Shown: positions 1 to 7,964, counted from the stretch's first letter. The stretch: DNA of 64,000 nt from Curtobacterium sp. 9128 (GCF_900086645.1 NZ_LT576451.1:1116001-1180000); one strand, 5' to 3'. The notes: generated by a model from the sequence alone, not told the origin. Program-made: numbers and translations.

Positions 1-457
1 GATCGACGCCGTCGGCGTGTTCCGCGACCAGGAGATCGACGAGATCGTCGGGATCGCGTCAGCGGTGGGCCTCACGACCCTCCAACTGCACGGCGGCGAG
101 TCGGCGACCGACTTCGCGCGTGCCCGGGACGCCGGGTTCTTCACGATCCGAGCGGTGTCGGCGGATGCCTACCTCGCCGAGTCCGCGGAACAGCGGGCGT
201 CGTACGACCACGACCTGCTGCTGCTCGACGCCGCGGTGCCCGGCAGCGGACGGCTGATCGATCCCGCGTCCGTCACCGGCAAGGTCGACGAAGCGTGGAT
301 CCTCGCAGGGGGCCTCACGCCGGCGAACGTCGTGGCTGCGGTCGAGAGCCTGGACCCCGACGGGGTCGACGTGTCGAGCGGTGTCGAGTCCGAGCGTGGC
401 GTCAAGGACCCGGCGAAGATCCGGGCGTTCGTCGAGGCGGTCCGCAGCCTGCCCTGA
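1..457 (+). CDS. trpF: Phosphoribosylanthranilate isomerase, 5' end outside window
   Basis: The reading frame is already open at base 2 and continues into an in-frame GTG at 17, so the gene begins before the window and only about 151 C-terminal residues are visible (the family is about 200-215 long). TrpF isomerises N-(5'-phosphoribosyl)-anthranilate in tryptophan synthesis, as a cytoplasmic TIM barrel. Visible family landmarks are VGVFRDQ, the LQLHG strand, LLLDAAVPGSGR carrying the catalytic-Asp region, AGGLTPANV and the phosphate-binding GVDVSSGVE near the C terminus. It converges on the HAD hydrolase gene 53 bases downstream; I see no clear hairpin in that gap. The GTG at 17 should not be taken as the start, because VGVF is inside the conserved fold. 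Confidence 0.88.
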   Translation, partial: IDAVGVFRDQEIDEIVGIASAVGLTTLQLHGGESATDFARARDAGFFTIRAVSADAYLAESAEQRASYDHDLLLLDAAVPGSGRLIDPASVTGKVDEAWILAGGLTPANVVAAVESLDPDGVDVSSGVESERGVKDPAKIRAFVEAVRSLP

Positions 458-510
458 CGGGGCCGACCCGTGCCTCCTGTCCGTGGCTGCGCCGTACCGG
501 CGTTGCGCCG

Positions 511-1305
511 TCAGGCGCGGGCGCGACCGAGCGTCGGGATCAGCTCGGTGAGGAACGCGTCCGTGTCCTCCCAGCCCTCCACCGCATGGCAGGGGACGCC
601 GAGCGCCTTCACCGGGTAGTCGTTGCCCTCGGGGTCGAGGCGGTCCCCGACGAACAGCATGTCGTCGAGCGCGATGCCGGTGAGCTCGGCCAGACGCTGC
701 ATGCCGTACGCCTTGTCGATGCCCTTGCGGGTGATGTCGATGCTGGTGGATCCGCCGGAACGGACCTCGAGGTCGGGGAGCTCGGCCTGCACGCGGCGCC
801 GGAGGTCGTCCTTCTTGGCACCCGTCGGGTCCCACACCTTCTTCGCGGCGACGGGCGCGGCCTGACCGAGGGCCGAGAACGTGATCTGTGACCCGCGGTC
901 TTCGAGGATGGCACCCCAGGTCTCGGACTCCCAGTAGCCGGCGGCCTTCGCCTGGGACTCGACCGCGGCGAGGGCCTGCTGCTTCTGGGCGTCGGTGAGG
1001 TCCTCGGCGTACTGCAGCGCCCAATCGTCGTCGGACCAGCGGTAGTACCGGGTGCCGCAGGTGGGGAGCAGGTGCAGGTCGTCGAGCGTGAGACCGTCAC
1101 GGTGTCGCAGGGGCGTCACGAGCTGCTGCTCGAACTGGTGGAAGTTGCCGCCGCTGATCACGGCGACCGGGACCACGTCGAGCAGGGCGGCGAAGGTGTC
1201 GAGCATGCGCGGGTCGAGCGCGGACTTCGACGGGGCGAGGGTGTCGTCCAGATCGAACGCGACGAGACGTGGTGCGGTCATGCCGTCGATTCTGTCATGC
1301 GACAT
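511..1305 (-). CDS. HAD-IIB family hydrolase (phosphomannomutase/sugar-phosphatase-like)
   Basis: A 264-residue cytoplasmic HAD-superfamily phosphatase. Motif I is AFDLDDTLAPSK with D18 and D20 as nucleophile and acid/base. Motif II is AVISGGN, and motif IV is VGDRLDPEGNDYPV, the GDxxxxGND form typical of the IIB (Cof/SPP/PMM) branch. The substrate cannot be read from sequence; a phosphosugar is the usual choice for this branch. The ATG at 1305 has GAGG nine bases upstream. An internal ATG at 1281 (MTAPRL) is a possible alternative start that keeps motif I. The next gene on the same strand (thioesterase) ends only 26 bases upstream, so they may be co-transcribed. Confidence 0.85.
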   Translation of the reverse strand: MSHDRIDGMTAPRLVAFDLDDTLAPSKSALDPRMLDTFAALLDVVPVAVISGGNFHQFEQQLVTPLRHRDGLTLDDLHLLPTCGTRYYRWSDDDWALQYAEDLTDAQKQQALAAVESQAKAAGYWESETWGAILEDRGSQITFSALGQAAPVAAKKVWDPTGAKKDDLRRRVQAELPDLEVRSGGSTSIDITRKGIDKAYGMQRLAELTGIALDDMLFVGDRLDPEGNDYPVKALGVPCHAVEGWEDTDAFLTELIPTLGRARA

Positions 1306-1331
1306 GTCCCCGATCCTCAGGGCTGCGGGGA

Positions 1332-1742
1332 TCAGTGGATCGTTGCGGGAACCCGGTCGCGAGCGTACGTGATCTCCGTGTAGCCGTGCGGGGCCGGGTT
1401 GCCGTCGACGTCAAGGTTGACGAACACGACCTCGTCGATGGTGAGGATGCTGCGGTGCGTGAAGAGGTTCCGCGCCTCGGCCCGCATCGTCAGCGAGGTC
1501 CGGCCGAACCGGGTCGCGACGAGGCCGATCTCGACGATGTCGCCCTCCTTCGCCGAGGAGACGAACTCGATCTCGGACATGTACTTGGTGACGACCTTGC
1601 CGTTGCCGAGCTGGATGATCGCGTACACCGCGGCCTCTTCGTCGATCCAGCGGAGCAGGCTTCCACCGAAGAGCGTGCCGTTCGCGTTGAGGTCCTCCGG
1701 CCGGACCCACTTGCGGGTGTAGAAGTTCATCTCGGGCTGCAT
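1332..1742 (-). CDS. Acyl-CoA thioesterase, hotdog fold (YciA-like)
   Basis: About 136 residues with the single hotdog domain of short-chain acyl-CoA thioesterases. Key segments are MNFYTRKWVRPEDLN, then NGTLFGGSLLRWIDE (Asn/Gly-Gly around the active-site helix with the acidic DE) and the strand DIVEIGLVATRFGRTSL. It would hydrolyse acyl-CoA to free acid and CoA in the cytoplasm. The open frame extends to 1772, but I chose ATG 1742 (MQPEMNFY). A TAGTAT box (complement of 1751-1756) lies eight bases before this ATG and there is no convincing Shine-Dalgarno, which suggests a leaderless mRNA. ATG 1730 is another possibility. Confidence 0.82.
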   Translation of the reverse strand: MQPEMNFYTRKWVRPEDLNANGTLFGGSLLRWIDEEAAVYAIIQLGNGKVVTKYMSEIEFVSSAKEGDIVEIGLVATRFGRTSLTMRAEARNLFTHRSILTIDEVVFVNLDVDGNPAPHGYTEITYARDRVPATIH

Positions 1743-1808
1743 GTCTGTACATACTACGCGGCCGGGATGCACGTGCGGGTCCCGGCCGCGGTCGTGCTGC
1801 TGGTGCGG

Positions 1809-2399
1809 TTACTCCTTGACGAGGACGACCTCGTCGAGTGCGATGCGGGTGCGCGGGGCGACCTCACGCTCTGCGGCCTTCTCCTCGAGCTGCGACGGGT
1901 CCGCGACGGTGCCGATCGCCGTGACGGTGAAGGGCACGAAGCGCTCCGGCAGGTCGAAGGCGGCGGCGAGGCCGGCGGCGTCGATGCCGGCCATCTGGTG
2001 GACGTGCAGGCCCTCGGCGTGCGCCTGGACGGTCAGCGCCGCGAGGGACTGACCGAGGTCGTACTCGGCGTAGCGGAGCGGCTCGCCCTGCTCGTTCGTC
2101 GTCTCGAGGATGCCCACGACGAGGGCGCTCGCGCGGAACGCCCAGCCGGCGTTGAAGCCGAGCAGGTTGTCCGTGATCTTCCGGAAAGCGTCCGTGCCAC
2201 GGCGCGCGGCGACGAACCGGCGTGGCTGCAGGTTCATGGCCGACGGTGCCCAGCGAGCGGCCTCGAGCACGGCGTCGAGCTGCTCGTCGGAGATCGTCGC
2301 GGACTCGTCGTAGGAGCGGGGGCTCCACCGTTCCTCGAGGAGCGGGACGAGCGGCTGGCTCGAGTCGGTCGAACGGGTGAGCGTCGTGGCGTTGGTCAT
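1809..2399 (-). CDS. Nitroreductase family protein
   Basis: A 196-residue FMN-dependent oxidoreductase of the nitroreductase fold. The N-terminal FMN-phosphate motif is ERWSPRSYD (residues about 23-31), followed by the flavin-contacting helix WAPSAMNLQPRRFV. The C-terminal half contains the YDLGQSLAALTVQAHAEGL helix of the dimer interface. Members reduce nitro compounds, quinones or flavins with NAD(P)H; the physiological substrate is not readable. The start is ATG 2399; the open frame runs on antisense to the next gene but nothing upstream resembles the family. The AEC transporter is divergent, 123 bases away, so the gap should hold both promoters. Confidence 0.85.
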   Translation of the reverse strand: MTNATTLTRSTDSSQPLVPLLEERWSPRSYDESATISDEQLDAVLEAARWAPSAMNLQPRRFVAARRGTDAFRKITDNLLGFNAGWAFRASALVVGILETTNEQGEPLRYAEYDLGQSLAALTVQAHAEGLHVHQMAGIDAAGLAAAFDLPERFVPFTVTAIGTVADPSQLEEKAAEREVAPRTRIALDEVVLVKE

Positions 2400-2522
2400 G
2401 ATGCCGTCAACGGTATTCGATGCGTTCGCATTTCCGGTCTGTACGACGTCACATGTCGGGCGGTGCCGCATCCGTTGCCGCGCCCGGTGCGGGGCTGCCG
2501 CGGGACTGACAGGATGGGGGTG

Positions 2523-3446
2523 ATGAGTGGCGTTCTGATCGGCTTCGCGATCATCGGCGCGATCATCGCGGCCGGGTACGTCGTCGGGCGCATCGGGCTC
2601 CTCGGGCCGCACGCCCAGTTCGTGATCAGCCGACTGGCGTTCTTCGTGCTGATGCCGTGCCTGCTCTTCCACACGATCGCCACGGCGGACATCGCCTCGC
2701 TGGTGTCGCCGATGCTCTGGGTGTCGCTGCTCAGTGCCGTGCTCGTGGCGCTCGGCACGGCGCTCGTGTTCGCCCTGGTGCTGCGGCGCTCGATCACGAC
2801 GACGACGGTCGGGGCGCTGGCTGCGAGCTACGTGAACGCGAACAACATCGGCCTGCCGGTCGCCGTGTACGTGCTCGGGCAGGCCACCGCCGTCGTGCCC
2901 GTCATCCTGCTGCAGCTCGTCGTGATGGCCCCGATCGCACTGACCGTACTCGACACCGCGACGGCGTCCGGGGGCGGGTGGGAGCGCCGGGTGCTCGGGC
3001 CGGTGACGAACCCGCTGATCATCGCCTCGCTGACGGGGTTGGTGTTCTCCGCCTTCCGGATCGAGCTGCCGGATCCGGTACTCGAGCCGTTCTCGCTCGT
3101 CGGTGCCGCCGCCGTGCCGCTCGTGCTGCTGTCGTTCGGGATGAGCCTGCACGGCGCTGCACCCCTCCGTGACCCGGCGATCCGGACGGACGTCATCGTG
3201 GCGTCGTCGATCAAGCTCGTCGTGATGCCAGCGGTGGCGTTCGTGCTCGCACGGTTCGTGTTCGGGCTCGACGACCAGCAGGTGTTCGTCCTGACGACGC
3301 TCGGGGCGTTGCCGGCGGCGCAGAACGTCTTCAACTACGCGCAGCGGTACGACGCGGCGGTGCCCGTCGCCCGTGACGTGGTGCTCATCTCGACGCTCGG
3401 CGCCGTCCCGGTGCTCGTCGGGATCGCCGCGCTCCTGCACCCGTAG
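2523..3446 (+). CDS. AEC-family permease (auxin efflux carrier type)
   Basis: A 307-residue polytopic inner-membrane protein with about ten hydrophobic segments in two five-helix halves. It carries the AEC-family motif YVNANNIGLPVAVYVLG in the middle and GALPAAQNVFNYAQRY near the end; in both, helix-breaking Asn/Gly/Pro residues interrupt the membrane helices. Bacterial AEC members export or import small organic acids such as malate; the substrate here is unknown. ATG 2523 is preferred because AGGATGGGGGTG supplies a purine-rich ribosome site. ATG 2514, three codons upstream, is in frame but has little spacing. A repeat-rich, gene-free stretch follows. Confidence 0.85.
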   Translation: MSGVLIGFAIIGAIIAAGYVVGRIGLLGPHAQFVISRLAFFVLMPCLLFHTIATADIASLVSPMLWVSLLSAVLVALGTALVFALVLRRSITTTTVGALAASYVNANNIGLPVAVYVLGQATAVVPVILLQLVVMAPIALTVLDTATASGGGWERRVLGPVTNPLIIASLTGLVFSAFRIELPDPVLEPFSLVGAAAVPLVLLSFGMSLHGAAPLRDPAIRTDVIVASSIKLVVMPAVAFVLARFVFGLDDQQVFVLTTLGALPAAQNVFNYAQRYDAAVPVARDVVLISTLGAVPVLVGIAALLHP

Positions 3447-3474
3447 CGCGCGGGCCGGCGGCGCCGCGGCGGCG

Positions 3475-3619
3475 CGCCGCGCGTCGAGTGGTCGCGACAC
3501 CCCGTCGGCCGCGCGTCGAGCGGTCGCAGACCGTCGGGGACGGTCGTCGCGACCGACGCTTCGTGGCCTGTCGGCAGACGCGAGCGGGGTGTCGCGACCG
3601 GTGGGTGCGGACTGCGCGG
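3475..3619. repeat. Palindromic intergenic element, family 1, copy 1
   Basis: A 145-bp unit repeated at 3718-3862 with only two internal mismatches before the copies diverge at their right ends. It carries inverted termini: GGTCGCGACACCCCG on the left (within 3490-3504) and CGGGGTGTCGCGACC on the right (within 3585-3599). Related, more diverged members lie near 17120-17262 and 44355-44468, all between genes. No ORF or transposase is inside, so it looks like a REP/MITE-type non-coding element. Confidence 0.85.
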
Positions 3620-3663
3620 GCGCGGGCGCGGGACCGCGGCGCGCAGTGGCGGCGGTCCACCGA

Positions 3664-3707
3664 CGGACGGGAGGCGCGTTATCAGCCCGCCACGGGCCTC
3701 CCGTTCG
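3664..3707. terminator. GC-rich hairpin, probable bidirectional terminator
   Basis: Two 12-base arms, CGGACGGGAGGC (3664-3675) and GCCTCCCGTTCG (3696-3707), pair with one G:U position. There is no U tract, as is common for high-GC actinobacteria. It sits between convergent AEC and xth genes. The arm sequence GGACGGGAGGC also builds the strong hairpin at 13747-13807 and a related one at 55128-55159. Confidence 0.6.
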
Positions 3708-3717
3708 GCCAATCCCA

Positions 3718-3862
3718 CGCCGCGCGTCGAGTGGTCGCGACACCCCGTCGGCCGCGCGTCGAGCGGTCGCAGACCGTCGGCGACGGTCGTCACGACCGAC
3801 GCTTCGTGGCCTGTCGGCAGACGCGAGCGGGGTGTCGCGACCGGTGGGTGCGGACTGCGCAG
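3718..3862. repeat. Palindromic intergenic element, family 1, copy 2
   Basis: Near-identical second copy of the 3475-3619 element in the same orientation, offset by 243 bases. It differs inside by a G/C change and a G/A change and then diverges after GGACTGCGC. It lies right at the 3' side of xth. Near-identity of neighbouring copies implies recent duplication or gene conversion. Confidence 0.85.
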
Positions 3863-3905
3863 GTGCGCGAGCGCGGGCGCGAGCGCGCCGAGCGCGCCGC
3901 GCGCG

Positions 3906-4742
3906 TCAGAAGATCATCGGGCGGTCGTCGTCGAGGGAGGTCTCGAGATCCAGGTCCACGACGACCGGCACGTGGTCGCTCGGGGCGTCGCCCTTCCGCT
4001 CGTCCCGGTGGATGGACGCACCCGTGACGACGTCGGCGAACCCCTGCGATCCCATGACGAAGTCGATGCGCATGCCCTCGCCACGGGGGAACCGCAGCTG
4101 CTTGTAGTCCCAGTAGGTGTAGCCGGACGGCACCAGGGGTCGGACGACGTCCTGCAGCCCCCGTTCCTCGAACGCGCGGAAGGCGGCACGCTCCGGCTCG
4201 GTGACGTGCGTGTGCCCCTCGAAGACGGAAACGTCCCAGACGTCGGAGTCGAGCGGTGCGACGTTCCAGTCGCCCATCAGCGCGAGCTTCAGGTCCGGGT
4301 CCGCCTCGAGCCACGACGTGGTGCGGTCGGCCAGCTGCGCGAGCCAGTCGAGCTTGTAGGTGTAGTGCGGGTCACCGATCTCCCGGCCGTTCGGGACGTA
4401 CAGGCTCCAGAGCCGGACGTCGTCGACGGTGACGCCGATCGCGCGGGCCTCGACGGGGAGATCGGGACCCTCGTGTCCCTTGAGGAAGCCGGGCTGGCCG
4501 GGGAAATCACGGGTGACGTCGGTCATCGGCAGGCGGCTGGCGAAGGCGACGCCGTTCCACTGGTTCAGGCCGTGCGCCTCGACCTGGTAGCCGGCGGCCT
4601 CGAACGCCTCGACCGGGAACTGCTCCGGCTTGCACTTGATCTCCTGCATGCCGAGCACGTCGACGTCTTCGCGGACGAGCCAGTCGACGACACGGCCGAC
4701 TCGGGTGCGGACGGAGTTCACGTTCCAGGTCGCGACGCGCAT
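3906..4742 (-). CDS. xth: Exodeoxyribonuclease III / AP endonuclease
   Basis: A 278-residue member of the exonuclease III family, acting in base-excision repair by cutting 5' of abasic sites and trimming 3' blocks. Catalytic landmarks are present in order: WNVNSVR (Asn7-Asn9 region), MQEIK with metal ligand Glu34, the GDWNVAP Asp/Asn pair, and the C-terminal SDHVPVV with His257. The product is full length. The ATG at 4742 has no Shine-Dalgarno but a TAGGTT box (complement of 4750-4755) seven bases upstream, so the transcript is probably leaderless. The Asp23 operon is divergent from a 130-base gap. Confidence 0.93.
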   Translation of the reverse strand: MRVATWNVNSVRTRVGRVVDWLVREDVDVLGMQEIKCKPEQFPVEAFEAAGYQVEAHGLNQWNGVAFASRLPMTDVTRDFPGQPGFLKGHEGPDLPVEARAIGVTVDDVRLWSLYVPNGREIGDPHYTYKLDWLAQLADRTTSWLEADPDLKLALMGDWNVAPLDSDVWDVSVFEGHTHVTEPERAAFRAFEERGLQDVVRPLVPSGYTYWDYKQLRFPRGEGMRIDFVMGSQGFADVVTGASIHRDERKGDAPSDHVPVVVDLDLETSLDDDRPMIF

Positions 4743-4872
4743 GGTGTCGAACCTACCGGTCGCGACCGACGGCGCGGTGCGGGCGACGCGGGGATGCCGC
4801 TGCTCGGGCGGCGTGCGGCACGATGGTGTTGCCTGGGAGCAGGACATCGCACGGAGCGTGAGGAGCACGATC

Positions 4873-5319
4873 ATGGCATCGACGACGAACCGCGTCGACG
4901 GGAACCCGACCACCGGGAGCGTCACCACGCAGGTGACCAGCGCCGGCAAGACCATCATCGACGACCAGGTCGTCGCGAAGATCGCGGGCATCGCCGCCCG
5001 CGACGTGCCCGGCGTCTTCGCCCTCGGCGGCAACGCGGCGCGGGCCTTCGGTGCCATCCGTGACGCCATCGGTTCCAGCGCACTCGGCCAGGGCGTCCGC
5101 GTCGAGGTCGGCGAGACCCAGGTCGCCGTCGACCTGACGATCGTGGTCGACTACCCGACGCCGATGATGGAGGTCGCGTCCGCAGTCCGCGCGGCCGTGA
5201 CCGACGCCGTCACCGAGCTCGTCGGCCTCGAGGTCACCGAGGTCAACATCGCGATCAACGACGTCAACATCCCGGCACTGGGCGGCGCACCCGACGAGGC
5301 CGAGGGTCGCGTCCGGTGA
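4873..5319 (+). CDS. Asp23/Gls24 family envelope stress response protein
   Basis: A 148-residue Asp23 (DUF322) protein. Characteristic segments are GKTIIDDQVVAKIAGIAARDVPGVFALGG at the N terminus, VAVDLTIVVDYPTP in the middle and VTEVNIAINDVNIP at the end. Family members are soluble and are tethered to the membrane by AmaP; they respond to cell-envelope stress in Gram-positives. Start ATG 4873 has GAGGAG nine bases upstream. Its stop overlaps the next start by four bases (GTGA), opening a five-gene operon (4873-7172) whose later members are small membrane proteins of the same system. Confidence 0.9.
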   Translation: MASTTNRVDGNPTTGSVTTQVTSAGKTIIDDQVVAKIAGIAARDVPGVFALGGNAARAFGAIRDAIGSSALGQGVRVEVGETQVAVDLTIVVDYPTPMMEVASAVRAAVTDAVTELVGLEVTEVNIAINDVNIPALGGAPDEAEGRVR

Positions 5320-5507
5320 ACGCCACCGTCGTCGGGATGGGGGTCGGCGCCCTGCTGGCGATCGTCGCCGTCACGCTCGGCTTCTGGGCGTTCGTCGTCG
5401 TGGCCGTCTTCATGATCGTCGGCGGTGTCGTGGCGCGGATCGTCACCGGGGACATCGACTTCCGACGCCTGCTCGACGTGCTGCGCGGACGCCGGAGCTC
5501 GTCGTGA
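5316..5507 (+). CDS. DUF2273-like small membrane protein
   Basis: A 63-residue protein consisting of a hydrophobic hairpin: two transmembrane stretches (residues about 4-21 and 23-42) and a basic tail ending RGRRSSS. Length, topology and position immediately after an asp23 gene match the DUF2273 proteins, one of the membrane partners of Asp23. GTG 5316 overlaps the upstream stop, so translation is probably coupled; the stop likewise overlaps the next GTG. Confidence 0.75.
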   Translation: MNATVVGMGVGALLAIVAVTLGFWAFVVVAVFMIVGGVVARIVTGDIDFRRLLDVLRGRRSSS

Positions 5508-5905
5508 GTCCGGCGGCCGACGTGCCGCCGATCGCCTCGTCCGGTACCGCGCCGTCCCGTGCGGTCGCGGTGCCGCGCGTCGCCGGGTACGACCGCATCG
5601 GCACGACGGCGCTGGTCCGGACCGCGCAGGCCGTCGCGGCCGAAGCGCTCCGCACACCCGTCCGGGAGGTCCGTGCCCGGGTCGCCGACGACGGTCGCGG
5701 ATCGTTGGCGGTCGAGATCACCTCCCCGCTCGCCGTGCCCGTGCTCGGTTCCCACGCGGTGCCCGACGAACCGGTGGTCCACACGGCGCACCGGGCTCGC
5801 GCGACCATCGCCGAGCGCCTGAACACCATCACCGGGCGACAGGTCGAGCGGGTCACCATCACGTTCGCGTCGTCGGTCGTCGACGCCCCGAGGAGAGTCC
5901 GATGA
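5504..5905 (+). CDS. Hypothetical protein of the Asp23 operon, possible divergent Asp23-like
   Basis: 133 residues, soluble, no signal peptide or membrane segment. After a Pro/Ala/Ser-rich start, a segment reads VAGYDRIGTTALVRTAQAVAAEALRTPVREVRARV, then GSLAVEITSPLAVPV and RVERVTITFASSV. The alternation of a helix with V-x-V strands is reminiscent of an Asp23/Gls24 domain, but I do not see the diagnostic N-terminal motif, so the assignment is tentative. GTG 5504 overlaps the previous stop and its own stop overlaps ATG 5902. Confidence 0.7.
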   Translation: MSPAADVPPIASSGTAPSRAVAVPRVAGYDRIGTTALVRTAQAVAAEALRTPVREVRARVADDGRGSLAVEITSPLAVPVLGSHAVPDEPVVHTAHRARATIAERLNTITGRQVERVTITFASSVVDAPRRVR

Positions 5906-6579
5906 GCTCGATCCCGCCACCGGCTTCGCCGCCGGTGTCGTCACCGACTTCGTCGCCGGTGTCGTCACCGACCTCGTCGCCGTCTGCGCCGGCATCGGGG
6001 GAGCACGACGCCGTGTACCGCCGCGTCCTGCGGCGCGAGACCCACGTGTCCCGATCGGGCAGCGTGGTCGTCGCCGTCCTGGTCGCACTCGTCGTCGCCG
6101 CAGCCGCCGTGTTCGCCGCTGCGCTGGTGTTCCTCGACCAGAACGTCCTCGGCATCGATCCCCGTGCCGTCGTCGACGGCGCTGCCCGTGCGCCGCGCGG
6201 ACTCGTCGACGCCATCGTGGTCGTCACCGGCGCCGTCGTCGCGGTCATCGGCCTGGTGTTCCTGCTGCAGGGCGTCCTGCCGCAGCGACGCCCCCGTCAC
6301 ACGATGTCGTCCAGGCGGCTCGCGATCGTCGTGGACGACGAGGTCCTCGCCTCCGCCGCGGCACGCGCTGCCCGGAGCGCCACACGACTCGGACCCGACG
6401 CGGCCGTGGGAACCGTCGGCCGTCGCACCGTCGAGGTCGTCCTCCGTCCGGCTGCCGGTGTCGACGTGCCGGCAGTCGCTGCGACCGACGCCGTCGAGCG
6501 CGAGTTCGCGGAGATCGACACCACGCCGTCGATCTCCGCCCGGGTCCGTGTCCAGCCGACCGGACGGGTGGACGGATGA
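5902..6579 (+). CDS. Membrane protein with DUF6286-like region
   Basis: 225 residues. It begins with a Pro/Ser/Thr tail containing short repeats of SSPTSSPV (cytosolic, disordered). Two transmembrane helices follow, at about residues 54-78 and 107-126. The soluble C-terminal domain contains MSSRRLAIVVDDEVLASAAARAARS and TVEVVLRPAAGVDVP. Actinobacterial proteins of this shape next to asp23 genes are usually grouped as DUF6286; this is recalled family knowledge, not a search. Its role is probably membrane anchoring of the stress complex. It has 4-nt overlaps with both neighbours. Confidence 0.75.
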   Translation: MSSIPPPASPPVSSPTSSPVSSPTSSPSAPASGEHDAVYRRVLRRETHVSRSGSVVVAVLVALVVAAAAVFAAALVFLDQNVLGIDPRAVVDGAARAPRGLVDAIVVVTGAVVAVIGLVFLLQGVLPQRRPRHTMSSRRLAIVVDDEVLASAAARAARSATRLGPDAAVGTVGRRTVEVVLRPAAGVDVPAVAATDAVEREFAEIDTTPSISARVRVQPTGRVDG

Positions 6580-7172
6580 ACGCCACGAACCGGGCGCTCG
6601 GACGCATCGCCCTCGTCATCGTCGGGCTGGCACTGCTCGTCGGGGGACTCGGGACCGTGCTCGTGCAGACGGTCCCGCAGGCCGCCGATCTCTGGCACCA
6701 GGCGGCACGCGCGTCGCTCCGCGACCTCGGTGCGGACGCATCCCGTGACGCCTCGATCGCCGCATGGGCGTGGGTGCTCGGCGGAGCGGTCGTGCTCGGC
6801 GTCCTCGCGCTGATCGTCCTCACGACACTCGGCGGTGGCCGTGTCGGCACCGTGATCGAGGACGACGGGGCCGCGGACGGGCTCCCCGGCGAGGTCCGCA
6901 TCGATGCCGCTGCCGTCCAGCACGCGCTCTCGTCAGCCATCGGGGACCTTCCGCAGGTCGCCTCGCTCGCGGTCGACGTCTACCGCGTGCGCAGCCGCCG
7001 GGCGCTGCGCATCAAGGTCCGCCCGCGGAAGGGCGCATCGCCGCGGGAGATCGCCGACCGGATCGAGGAGATCGTCACCGACCTCGACGCCCTGCTCGGC
7101 GAGCGGTTGCCCGTCCTCCTGCAGATCGCGCGCGGGGGATCGGGGTCGTCCCGGCCGGACCGCGTGCACTGA
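6576..7172 (+). CDS. AmaP-like alkaline-shock membrane anchor protein
   Basis: 198 residues: a transmembrane helix at about 10-32, an extracytoplasmic loop (VPQAADLWHQAARASLRDLG), a second helix at about 62-84, then a cytosolic domain with ALSSAIGDLPQVASLAVDVY and RALRIKVRPRKGASPREIADRIEEIV. Two helices followed by an Asp23-like alpha/beta domain is the AmaP layout, and AmaP anchors Asp23 to the membrane. It is the last gene of the overlapping operon; the next gene starts two bases after its stop. Confidence 0.75.
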   Translation: MNATNRALGRIALVIVGLALLVGGLGTVLVQTVPQAADLWHQAARASLRDLGADASRDASIAAWAWVLGGAVVLGVLALIVLTTLGGGRVGTVIEDDGAADGLPGEVRIDAAAVQHALSSAIGDLPQVASLAVDVYRVRSRRALRIKVRPRKGASPREIADRIEEIVTDLDALLGERLPVLLQIARGGSGSSRPDRVH

Positions 7173-7174
7173 CG

Positions 7175-7945
7175 ATGAGCTCCCTCGGGTCGCAGATCCC
7201 CGGCGCCCCCGTCACGGTGCCGGAGCCCGTCGCCCGGATCGTCGGCGATCGACGAGCCGTCCCCGTGTGGGTGAACGAGATCGGCGGGAGGACGTTCCGC
7301 ATCGGTGGCGACGGGAGCGTCGGGTCCGCCGAGGAGTACGTCAAGTGGGTGCCGACCCACTACGCGGCCTGGATCGCGGCCGAAGCGGCACGCCTGACCT
7401 GGGCCGGCCGGTGGCTCCGCGTGCCGGAGGTCGTCGAGCACGACGCGGACGAGCACGGTGCCTGGCTCCGGACCCGCGCGCTACCGGGATGGAGCGCCGT
7501 GGACCCCCGATGGCGCGACGAGCCCCGGACCGCCGTGATCGCCGTGGGGGAGGGCCTCCGGGCGATGCACGACACACTGCCGGTCGACGACTGCCCCTTC
7601 GCGTGGTCGACGTCGGACCGGACGGCGCGGGCGCGTGCGGCCGGGTCCGACCCCGCGGCGCTCGGCCCCGAACCGGCGTCGGACCGCACGGTGGTGTGTC
7701 ACGGCGACCCCTGCACGCCGAACACCCTCATCGGGGCGGACCGGCGCTGGTACGGGCACGTCGACCTCGGTGCGCTCGGGATCGCCGACCGCTGGGCCGA
7801 CATCGCCGTCGCCACGATGGCGCTCGGGTGGAACCACGGTCCCGGATGGGAGCAGCTGTTCCACGAGGCGTACGGCGTCCCCTTCGACGAGGAACGGACG
7901 GCCTGGTACCGCGCCCTCTGGAACCTCGACGAGGACGAGGTCTGA
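7175..7945 (+). CDS. Aminoglycoside 3'-phosphotransferase-like kinase
   Basis: 256-residue APH-fold kinase. The catalytic Brenner motif is VVCHGDPCTPNTLI with His176, Asp178 and Asn183. The metal-binding segment is GHVDLGALGIADRWADIA with Asp197, closely resembling the HGDxCxPN and DLGRLGVADRYQDIA of APH(3') enzymes. The N-terminal lobe contains VKWVP with a likely ATP-contacting Lys. It could phosphorylate aminoglycosides or a small alcohol metabolite; chromosomal location two bases after the Asp23 operon suggests a housekeeping or intrinsic-tolerance role rather than acquired resistance (inference). Confidence 0.82.
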   Translation: MSSLGSQIPGAPVTVPEPVARIVGDRRAVPVWVNEIGGRTFRIGGDGSVGSAEEYVKWVPTHYAAWIAAEAARLTWAGRWLRVPEVVEHDADEHGAWLRTRALPGWSAVDPRWRDEPRTAVIAVGEGLRAMHDTLPVDDCPFAWSTSDRTARARAAGSDPAALGPEPASDRTVVCHGDPCTPNTLIGADRRWYGHVDLGALGIADRWADIAVATMALGWNHGPGWEQLFHEAYGVPFDEERTAWYRALWNLDEDEV

Positions 7946-7964
7946 CCCGAGGGCGTCGGGACCG

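Larger units (their letters stand above)
3447..3905. other. Gene-free intergenic block with paired 145-bp repeat and hairpin
   Basis: A 459-base gap between the AEC gene and the convergent xth gene. It holds two direct copies of a 145-bp element (3475-3619 and 3718-3862) around a GC-rich hairpin (3664-3707). The open frames crossing it in several phases have arginine-rich low-complexity translations and no ribosome sites, so I call no gene here. The hairpin probably serves as a bidirectional terminator for the two converging genes (inference). Confidence 0.8.

Noticed and set aside
3373..4107. Plus-strand open frames across the intergenic repeat pair
   Set aside because: The translation merely repeats with the 145-bp element, is Arg-rich and lacks a ribosome site.
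7175..7945. Acquired aminoglycoside resistance gene
   Set aside because: The kinase motifs fit APH(3'), but there is no mobile context and base composition matches the chromosome; resistance cannot be claimed from sequence alone.
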